From positions 1-10,680 of the forward strand of contig JBGTLA010000097.1 in assembly GCA_041744375.1 (NCBI GenBank): 10,680 bases of DNA. The letters run 5' to 3'. The position numbers and the translations under genes are program-made. Shown one piece after another: positions 1-5,169 of this stretch (position 1 is the first letter of the stretch; each line of letters opens with the position of its first letter). The notes under the pieces are model-generated. The model was not told where the DNA came from. It did no database searches and was given only the letters and a program-made list of their open reading frames with translations. The DNA comes from JBGTLA01 sp041744375 (GTDB lineage Bacteria; Actinomycetota; Acidimicrobiia; Spongiisociales; ZC4RG35).

Positions 1-136
1 GGCCGCCCTGTCGCGCCTGGGCCTCGTCACCGAGGCGATCGCGGCCGGCCTGGCCGAGGTGGCGGAACCGCCCGTCTGGGGAGGCGGCGAGGAAGTGGGA
101 CGTATGCGGCCGGGCCCCGTGTTGGAGATGGTGTGA
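1..136 (+). CDS. Probable L-asparaginase II-like protein, C-terminal fragment
   Basis: The second forward frame is open from the window edge to a TGA at 134-136 and encodes the last 44 residues of a protein. The tail runs from a helical Ala/Leu/Glu segment into PPVWGGGEEVGRMRP. This resembles the end of the actinobacterial asparaginase II family (PF06089 type), where a Pro-rich stretch, a small Gly loop and a VGxxRP motif close the protein; these enzymes hydrolyse asparagine to aspartate and ammonia. The catalytic part lies outside the window, so the assignment rests on this tail alone and is tentative. The stop codon overlaps the GTG start of the next gene, so the two are probably co-transcribed and translationally coupled. 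Confidence 0.45.
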   Translation, partial: AALSRLGLVTEAIAAGLAEVAEPPVWGGGEEVGRMRPGPVLEMV

Positions 137-1038
137 CCTCATCATGGGATCATCCCGGTTTCAATCTGCCGCCGGTGGCTGCGGCCACCGGCCCCTTCGC
201 CACATCGGCATTCCTGCGAGTCGTAGACCGTCACGAGGAGGGAGAACCCCTCATGGCCGCCACCGATCGAGCCTTCATGGCCTTGCGCACCATCGGATCT
301 GAGATCCGGTGTGCGGGAGACGGTGAGCTCACGGACTATCACACTCCTCGGGGAAGTGGTCTGGAAGAACTCATGCGAGACGTGGCCGTCGAACATCGCC
401 CCACTCGATTCATGCTCGACTCCCTCCCCGAGGAGGCGGCCAAGCCGTTGGTGGCCGGCCTCGAAGAGGCCGGATGGGCCGTCGAGTGGGAGGTCGATGA
501 GGTAGCCGCCGTTCTCGATCTTCCGGACACCTTCGACGAGTACCTGGCTTCTATCGGCAAGAAGGAACGCCACGAGGTTCGCCGAAAGCGCCGTCGGTAC
601 GAAAGCGTGCTGGGCGAGGTGAGCCATGAGACCCACAAAGGCCGGGGTTGGGCCCTCGACGAGTTCGTTCGGCTCCACCGACTGGCCGGCGGGGGCAAGG
701 GAGAGTTCATGACGGAGGATCACGTCCAGCTCTTCACCTCCCTGGCGGATGCCGACGGCTGGCGATTCGACCTCCTCCGTGCCGATGACGGAGCTGCCGC
801 CGTGGTCTTCGGATGGTCGGACAAGACGGGCTATTACCTCTACAACTCGGCTTATGACCCCGCACTCTCGCATACGTCGCCCGGAGTGGTGCTGCTGGGG
901 ACCATGATCGAGCGAGCGATCGAGGAGGGGGCAGCCCGATTCGACTTCCTCAAAGGAGACGAGGCGTACAAGTTTCGGCTGGGCGCTCGCCGTCGTCCAC
1001 TCGTCCGCATCGCGGCAGCTGCGTGGTCCACTCGATGA
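133..1038 (+). CDS. GNAT-fold acyltransferase, BioF2/CelD-like (Acetyltransf_6)
   Basis: This 301-residue protein has the pattern of the double-GNAT BioF2/CelD/FemAB-like family (PF13480). A poorly conserved N-terminal half (about 1-125) precedes the diagnostic basic segment at about 142-156 (KKERHEVRRKRRRYE, after FDEYLASIG). A C-terminal GNAT core follows, ending in FDFLKGDEAYKFRLGA (about 270-285). Family members transfer acyl or aminoacyl groups, often onto cell-envelope or polysaccharide substrates; the substrate here cannot be told. GTG at 133 is the chosen start: it has a GGAG ribosome site at 124-127 and forms a GTGA overlap with the preceding stop. The stop overlaps the ATG of mshA. 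It is not MshD, the mycothiol acetyltransferase, whose sequence pattern differs, although its place next to mshA is suggestive. Family confidence is good; specific function is unknown. Confidence 0.8.
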   Translation: MTSSWDHPGFNLPPVAAATGPFATSAFLRVVDRHEEGEPLMAATDRAFMALRTIGSEIRCAGDGELTDYHTPRGSGLEELMRDVAVEHRPTRFMLDSLPEEAAKPLVAGLEEAGWAVEWEVDEVAAVLDLPDTFDEYLASIGKKERHEVRRKRRRYESVLGEVSHETHKGRGWALDEFVRLHRLAGGGKGEFMTEDHVQLFTSLADADGWRFDLLRADDGAAAVVFGWSDKTGYYLYNSAYDPALSHTSPGVVLLGTMIERAIEEGAARFDFLKGDEAYKFRLGARRRPLVRIAAAAWSTR

Positions 1039-2252
1039 TCCGTCGCGTCGCCTATCTATCGATGCACACGTCTCCCCTGGTGCAACCCGGTGTGGGGGAC
1101 GCCGGGGGTATGAATGTGTACGTGGATCAGCTCGCCCGGGCCATGGCAGAGAGCGGGGTGAAGGTGGAGGTGTTCACGCGCCGCGACAGCCATCATCTCC
1201 CGGCGCGGGTGGCAGTGGTGCCCGGTTACACGGTGCATCATGTCGACGCCGGCCCGGCCCGGCGACTAGCGGTGGAACGGCTGCCCAACCACGTGTCGCG
1301 TTTCGCCCAGCGAGTCGTCGAGCTGATAACGGAAGTTCAGTCGGTCGACGTGATCCACACCCACTATTGGCTGTCGGGTTGGGCGGGTCTATTGGTCAAG
1401 CGCCGCCTCGGGCTGCCCATGGCCAACTCGTTTCACACCCTCGGCCGGATCAAGGACATGACCCGTCGTCACGACGACCCTCCCGAGTCCCTGTTGCGCA
1501 TCGCCGCCGAGACAGAGGTGATTCAGATGTCAGACTGCGTCGTGGCGGCCACTGCGGTGGAGGCAGATGAATTGCTCAACCACTACGGCGCCGATCCCGG
1601 GGCGCTGTGCGTTTCACCCCCCGGAGTGGATCATGGGCGATTCTTTCCCGGTTCCAAGGAGGAGGCTCGGCAGCGGCTCGGCATCGGTCACGGGCCCCTG
1701 GTCACGTTCGTGGGGCGGATCCAGGCTCTCAAGGGAGTGGATGTGGCGCTGGCCACCTTCGAACGAGTTGCCGCCAAGCTCCCCGAAGCCACGCTCATGG
1801 TGATGGGCGGACCCTCCGGCCCCCACGGTGAGCGCGAGTTGAAGTCTCTGAAGACCCACGCTGCCCGGTTGGGGGCGGAGGTCATCTTCGCTGACCCGGT
1901 GCCGCACAGAACCCTGGCCGATGTCTATCGCGCCTCAGACGTGCTCCATGTTCCCAGTCGCAGCGAGTCGTTCGGTCTGGTGGCCGTCGAAGCCCAGGCC
2001 TGCGGTACGCCGGTGGTCGCGACCAGAGTGGGGGGTCTGAGTTTCTCGGTCGACGACGGCGTCTCGGGGTTCTTGGTCGACGGGTGGAGTCCCGTTGATC
2101 ATGCCGATGCGGTGCTGGCCATCCTCACCGATCCCGCTCGGGCCCGTGACATGTCGGGCCGGGCGGTCGAGTGGGCGGAGAGGTTCTCGTGGGAGAACAC
2201 CGTCACCCGCCTGCTCGAGCTGTACTCGGGAGTCACCGCCGCCCATGCCTGA
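1035..2252 (+). CDS. mshA: D-inositol-3-phosphate glycosyltransferase MshA-like (mycothiol synthesis)
   Basis: This 405-residue GT4-family, GT-B-fold glycosyltransferase closely fits MshA, which transfers GlcNAc from UDP-GlcNAc to 1D-myo-inositol 3-phosphate as the first step of mycothiol synthesis. Visible MshA-like motifs are SMHTSPLVQPGVGDAGGMNVY (residues 9-29), HTHYWLSGWAG (108-118), SFHTL (132-136), NHYGADP (182-188) and SPPGVDHGRFFPG (194-206). The C-terminal domain has FVGRIQALKG (225-234), with the Arg and Lys that contact the nucleotide diphosphate, and ESFGLVAVEAQACGTPV (311-327), with the paired Glu of the EX7E motif. Length matches the family (about 400-450). I chose ATG 1035, which overlaps the previous stop as ATGA, over an in-frame GTG at 1023 because the protein then begins MIRRVAYLSMHTSP, like known MshA. 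The next gene is a YbjN-domain protein, the order I recall in mycobacteria. Other GT4 enzymes are possible but less likely. Confidence 0.88.
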   Translation: MIRRVAYLSMHTSPLVQPGVGDAGGMNVYVDQLARAMAESGVKVEVFTRRDSHHLPARVAVVPGYTVHHVDAGPARRLAVERLPNHVSRFAQRVVELITEVQSVDVIHTHYWLSGWAGLLVKRRLGLPMANSFHTLGRIKDMTRRHDDPPESLLRIAAETEVIQMSDCVVAATAVEADELLNHYGADPGALCVSPPGVDHGRFFPGSKEEARQRLGIGHGPLVTFVGRIQALKGVDVALATFERVAAKLPEATLMVMGGPSGPHGERELKSLKTHAARLGAEVIFADPVPHRTLADVYRASDVLHVPSRSESFGLVAVEAQACGTPVVATRVGGLSFSVDDGVSGFLVDGWSPVDHADAVLAILTDPARARDMSGRAVEWAERFSWENTVTRLLELYSGVTAAHA

Positions 2253-2670
2253 CACGCTGCTCGAGATTGCCATCGAGAAGTGGTTGGCCGACGAAGACAG
2301 TGACGTCACCTATGCCGAGCTCGTCGAGGGGACGTGGGCGGTGCGCATGCACCAGACCGTGCGTGACGCCACCACCGTGTGGTGGACGGTCGGCGACTAC
2401 AGCATCGCCGCCGAGGCCTACGTCCTCCCGGCGCCCGAGAACGATCCCGCCGCCGTCTATCGGCTGGCGCTGGTTCGCAACTCATCGGCGTGGCGGGCCC
2501 ACTTCGCCCTCGATGGAGAAGGAGCGTTGGTGATACGGGGCCTGATCCCTCGCCACTCGGCCACATTCTCCGACCTGGACCTGCTCTTGGGTGAGATCTA
2601 CCAGATGATCGAGTTGACCTTTCGCCCGCTCGTACGCTTAGGCTTCGGCCCTCGCGAAAAGAGTTCGTAG
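2245..2670 (+). CDS. YbjN-domain protein downstream of mshA
   Basis: This 141-residue soluble protein starts at ATG 2245, inside the end of mshA (8 nt overlap). The reading frame extends further upstream, but that part lies wholly within mshA and is a shadow. The pattern fits the YbjN superfamily (PF10722), an alpha/beta fold related to type III secretion chaperones: an N-terminal helix (LLEIAIEKWLADED), short strands around WAVRMHQ, TVWWTVGDYSIAAEAYVLPAP (about 44-64), VYRLALVRN (71-79) and an ALVIRGLIP strand, then a C-terminal helical segment, LDLLLGEIYQMIELTF. Biochemical role is unknown. A YbjN-type gene immediately after mshA is, from memory, the arrangement in mycobacteria (Rv0486-Rv0487), which supports both calls. 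It is the last gene of the + strand operon; no T-rich terminator follows directly. Confidence 0.75.
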   Translation: MPDTLLEIAIEKWLADEDSDVTYAELVEGTWAVRMHQTVRDATTVWWTVGDYSIAAEAYVLPAPENDPAAVYRLALVRNSSAWRAHFALDGEGALVIRGLIPRHSATFSDLDLLLGEIYQMIELTFRPLVRLGFGPREKSS

Positions 2671-2689
2671 ATACTTCTCGACATGGGTC

Positions 2690-2721
2690 TGTGGACAAAC
2701 CCTGTGGAAACCTGTGGAAAA
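2690..2721 (-). promoter_or_regulatory. Cluster of three DnaA-box-like 9-mers
   Basis: Three same-orientation sites begin TGTGGA: TGTGGACAA (2690-2698), TGTGGAAAC (2703-2711) and TGTGGAAAA (2713-2721). Read on the minus strand they are TTGTCCACA, GTTTCCACA and TTTTCCACA. The first equals the usual actinobacterial DnaA box; the others differ by one or two bases from DnaA consensus forms. Start-to-start spacing is 13 and 10 bp. The cluster lies in the non-coding gap after the YbjN gene. It could be a DnaA-binding regulatory or titration site or part of an origin, but no dnaA, dnaN or rpmH gene is visible and the left-hand genes point toward it. Confidence 0.4.
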
Positions 2722-2742
2722 GGGGACAACCCCACCTTCTGC

Positions 2743-2774
2743 CACCACGCGACGCTATCTACCGATGCGTGGTG
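2743..2774. other. 8 bp perfect inverted repeat, 16 nt loop
   Basis: CACCACGC at 2743-2750 is matched by GCGTGGTG at 2767-2774. The right arm is followed by an AT-rich ATATATGAC, not a T tract. It could be a factor-binding site, a weak terminator of the mshA-YbjN operon, or a structural element next to the DnaA-box-like cluster. The remaining non-coding bases from 2775 to 2921 show no gene I can support. Confidence 0.3.
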
Positions 2775-2921
2775 ATATATGACGCACGATCTCGAGTCGG
2801 TTGACGTGGCGCCCGTCGGTTCGTATCTTCGCCCCACAGCGCCCGGGGAGCAGGCCAGGGGACGTAACCCGTTCGGGGAAGTGCGGGGCGGATCGTGGCC
2901 GGTTCGCCGGGCGCTGTTGTT

Positions 2922-3294
2922 CGTCTTCCGTTCTCCGTCTTCCGTAAACGGTGAACGGTGAACTGCGTCTTCCGTCTTCCGTAAACGGTGAACGGCCAAC
3001 GGTGAACTTACGTCTTCCGTCTTCCGTAAACGGTGAACGGCCAACGGTGAACTTACGTCTTCCGTCTTCCGTAAACGGTGAACGGCCAACGGTGAACTGC
3101 GTCTTCCGTCTTCCGTTCTCCGTCTTCCGTAAACGGTGAACGGCCAACGGTGAACTCCGTCTTCCGTCTTCCGTAAACGGTGAACGGCCAACGGAGAACA
3201 TCTCCCACCGTCTTCCGACTTCCGACTTCCGCCTCGCATGAACGGTGAACGGCCAACGGAGAACATCGGCCACCGTCTTCCGCCTTCCGCCTCA
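2922..3294. repeat. Tandem array built from 7 bp words (about 44-65 bp units)
   Basis: About 370 bp are made of seven larger units plus a partial eighth, starting at 2922, 2966, 3011, 3056, 3100, 3158, 3209 and 3274. Each unit is a row of 7-mers: CGTCTTC words (variants CGTTCTC, CGACTTC, CGCCTTC), then CGTAAAC, GGTGAAC, GGCCAAC and GGTGAAC or GGAGAAC, closed by a 2-9 bp spacer (TTA, TG, TC, or a 9 bp spacer in the last units). Unit length changes by whole 7-mers, for example six words in units 2-4 and eight in units 5 and 7. The right end is the most degenerate, and its last word contains the stop codon of the minus-strand kinase gene. Long open frames cross the array on the minus strand only because the words lack stops; they are not genes. 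CCGTAAACGG in each unit can form a small hairpin. Confidence 0.93.
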
Positions 3295-4176
3295 AATCCC
3301 AAACATGATCTCTTGCAGCGATACGGAGCGTGTCTCGAAAGTGGTGAGATCGATCCGAACCGAGCCCAAACGGAGCCCGGTCATCCCTTCCCCGACGTTG
3401 GTGTGAACCCGAAGCGCCCCCTCCTCATGCTCCAGTCGCCCGAGTCCCAGGCAATGGCCGTTTCCGTCTTGGACTCCCACCAGCATCTCGTCGAGGCGCT
3501 CGAGATCGAGACCGGTGGGAAGGGTGGGGGCGAACACCGTGGGGCGGACCCGCCACTTCTCCAAGGGCCCGGCAAACGCCTGGCGCAACCTGTCTGCCCG
3601 GCGTGTGGCGCGTTCGTCGGGGGACACCGGTGTCGTATCCGGCTCGGCCGGGAGGACGTCGATGTCAGCGGAGAAGAAGCGCTTGAACATTCCCACCATC
3701 GGCTCCAGCTCTCCGCCTCGTTGCAGGGCCGCAACCCGGTCGGGGCGGCACAGCTCCATCTTGTGGTATTTGAGGGTTTCGCCGGCGACACCTGACACGG
3801 CTCCGGTCGTGTCGATGATCACTAGGTCGGCTTCCTCCTGGCGGGCCTGATCCACCAGGGAGGCCGTGGCGATCACCATCTGCAGTACCAGCCGGCTGGG
3901 GTTGGTGGTTCCGACAAAATGGAGAAGGTCGGCGCTGGCGACATCATCGAGGTCGGCTTCCTGGCGAATGAACTTCAAGCCGGCACAGGCCGGAGGCCCG
4001 ATGGAGCTGTTGTCGACGTCGGCATCGACGAGGGCGACCATTCGACCGTTCTCCACGGCTTGGCGGGCGATCCTTTGGGCCATCGTGGTCTTGCCCGTGT
4101 CCATCGCCCCGATCATCATGACGGTCGAGACTCCGGCCAGTTCCCGAGCTGTGGCGGCGTGGCGGTTCTCGTTCAT
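3292..4176 (-). CDS. Clp1/Grc3-like P-loop polynucleotide kinase
   Basis: This 294-residue P-loop NTPase resembles the Clp1/Nol9/Grc3 polynucleotide 5'-hydroxyl kinase group (CLP1_P, PF16575). It has a Walker A at 23-30 (GAMDTGKT), an acidic stretch DADVDNSSIGPP (51-62) where relatives typically carry D-x-D-x-G-Q followed by GPP, and a Walker B-like LVIIDTTG (118-125). LKYHKMELCRPDRVAALQ and GELEPM follow (about 135-160), which in this family contact the base or cap the site. The C-terminal beta domain (230-285) has LVGVQDGNGHCLGLGRL and a terminal LGSVRIDL, as in Clp1-type proteins. Such enzymes phosphorylate RNA or DNA 5'-OH ends; activity is untested here. The VDN in place of VGQ may alter substrate handling. 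The start is ATG 4174-4176, with only a weak ribosome site. It is divergent from the SAM hydrolase gene, 81 bp away, and its stop lies in the heptamer array. Confidence 0.75.
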   Translation of the reverse strand: MNENRHAATARELAGVSTVMMIGAMDTGKTTMAQRIARQAVENGRMVALVDADVDNSSIGPPACAGLKFIRQEADLDDVASADLLHFVGTTNPSRLVLQMVIATASLVDQARQEEADLVIIDTTGAVSGVAGETLKYHKMELCRPDRVAALQRGGELEPMVGMFKRFFSADIDVLPAEPDTTPVSPDERATRRADRLRQAFAGPLEKWRVRPTVFAPTLPTGLDLERLDEMLVGVQDGNGHCLGLGRLEHEEGALRVHTNVGEGMTGLRLGSVRIDLTTFETRSVSLQEIMFGI

Positions 4177-4257
4177 GGCCCATTCAGCTTAGGGAGCACG
4201 TCACATCCGGTCGGAGTCTCCGGGGTACCGCAGCCAAGAACTACCGTTCGGGGTCAC

Positions 4258-5070
4258 ATGACCCTCCCGATCTCCTTCCTCTCCGACTTCGGTCGACGCG
4301 ACGAGTTCGTGGGGGTCGTGCACGGTGTCTTGGCCACTTTGGCTCCCCACTCGCGGGTCATCGACGTGGTTCACGAAATATCGCGGGGGAACATCAGGGG
4401 GGGAGCACTCGCTCTCACCCGGGCCATCCAGTACCTTCCCCATGGGGTGGTGCTGGCGGTCATCGATCCCGGCGTCGGTACCGAAAGGAGGGCGATAGCC
4501 GCCGAGACCGAGGTCGGCTTTTTCGTGGGGCCCGACAACGGGCTCATGTCACCAGCGGTGGCGATGGTGGGAGGTGCGAGTCGCATCGTCTCGCTCGAGA
4601 ACGAAGAGGCCCGCATCCCCTCGACTGGAGCTACCTTCCACGGACGGGATATCTTTGCTCCGGCTGCAGCTCTGCTCGCTTCCGGTGAAGCGACCCTTTC
4701 CGAGCTCGGCCCTGAGGTCGAACCGGGTAGCGTCAGCCCGCTGCTCCTGCCTTTGCCCGATGTCAGCGCCGGCACCCTCACAGGCGAGGCGTGGTGGGTC
4801 GACGGGTTCGGCAACGTCCAGACCAACGTGTCGCCTGAAGACCTCGTAGGCATCGGCCTGCGGGTGGGGACGACAGTCACGGTCAAGGTTGGGCCACGTC
4901 TCCATCAGATGCGGTGGGTCACTGCCTATGGGGACGTTGGCGACCGTGAGCCCCTGATCCACGTCGACTCCAGCGGTCTCATGGCGCTCGCCGTGCGTGG
5001 TGAACGAGCCGACGAGGAGCTGGGCTTGGCCGAGGGAACCGCCGTTTCCTTCGTCGGCTCTAGAGCCTGA
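4258..5070 (+). CDS. S-adenosyl-L-methionine hydroxide adenosyltransferase (DUF62/SAM_HAT)
   Basis: This 270-residue enzyme of the SAM_HAT family (PF01887), related to fluorinase and chlorinase, splits SAM with water-derived hydroxide into adenosine and methionine. Family signatures are LSDFG near the N-terminus (8-12), VIDPGVGTERRAIA (68-81), GPDNGL (91-96) and TFHGRDIFAPAAA (126-138). The Asp-Arg-His triad described for hydroxide-using members maps to Asp70, Arg77 and His128, with spacing close to the archaeal enzyme. The C-terminal domain has WWVDGFGNVQTNV (179-191), the loop that holds the adenine in relatives. I chose ATG 4258 because the family signature begins at once; the longer open frame upstream only shadows the divergent kinase. 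The stop overlaps by 11 nt the end of a possible small ORF on the other strand. No halogenase feature can be argued from the sequence. Confidence 0.9.
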   Translation: MTLPISFLSDFGRRDEFVGVVHGVLATLAPHSRVIDVVHEISRGNIRGGALALTRAIQYLPHGVVLAVIDPGVGTERRAIAAETEVGFFVGPDNGLMSPAVAMVGGASRIVSLENEEARIPSTGATFHGRDIFAPAAALLASGEATLSELGPEVEPGSVSPLLLPLPDVSAGTLTGEAWWVDGFGNVQTNVSPEDLVGIGLRVGTTVTVKVGPRLHQMRWVTAYGDVGDREPLIHVDSSGLMALAVRGERADEELGLAEGTAVSFVGSRA

Positions 5071-5143
5071 GCAGCCACACCACCCCCGCCCCTCCGATGA
5101 GGGCGAGCAGTGCCACGATGACGACGGCGGTGGCGGGCCTCAT
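5060..5143 (-). CDS. Possible 27-residue single-pass membrane peptide
   Basis: A 27-codon frame runs from ATG at 5141-5143 to TAG at 5060-5062. It encodes MRPATA, then a continuous hydrophobic stretch to WLLRL, which fits one membrane helix flanked by Arg at both ends. Third codon positions are almost all G or C, as in the neighbouring genes. It begins 26 nt after the stop of the SLH protein gene on the same strand, so co-transcription is likely if real. Against it: no clear ribosome site, very short length, and overlap with the end of the SAM hydrolase gene. No family is recognised. Confidence 0.3.
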   Translation of the reverse strand: MRPATAVVIVALLALIGGAGVVWLLRL

Positions 5144-5169
5144 GGACCATGAGGGTACCGGGGGTTGGA

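Noticed and set aside
142..873. 243-residue minus-strand frame inside the GNAT gene
   Set aside because: It is the antisense shadow of a well-supported gene; no motif and no ribosome site were seen.
2805..2840. tRNA T-loop-like GGTTCGTATC
   Set aside because: The flanking bases do not form a 5 bp T stem and no acceptor or anticodon arm can be drawn.
2690..2921. Chromosomal replication origin
   Set aside because: Only three box-like sites, no dnaA, dnaN or rpmH gene, and left-hand genes are transcribed toward the site. Kept as a DnaA-box-like cluster only.
2922..3294. CRISPR array
   Set aside because: Units are adjacent 7 bp words with 2-9 bp spacers; there are no unique spacers of 25-40 bp and no cas genes.
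2755..3302. Minus-strand hypothetical proteins of 80-234 residues
   Set aside because: They are translations of the heptamer array in different frames, with repetitive, low-complexity composition and no start signals.
4258..5070. Fluorinase or chlorinase
   Set aside because: The Asp-Arg-His triad positions match the hydroxide-using SAM_HAT members, and no halogenase-specific feature was recognised.
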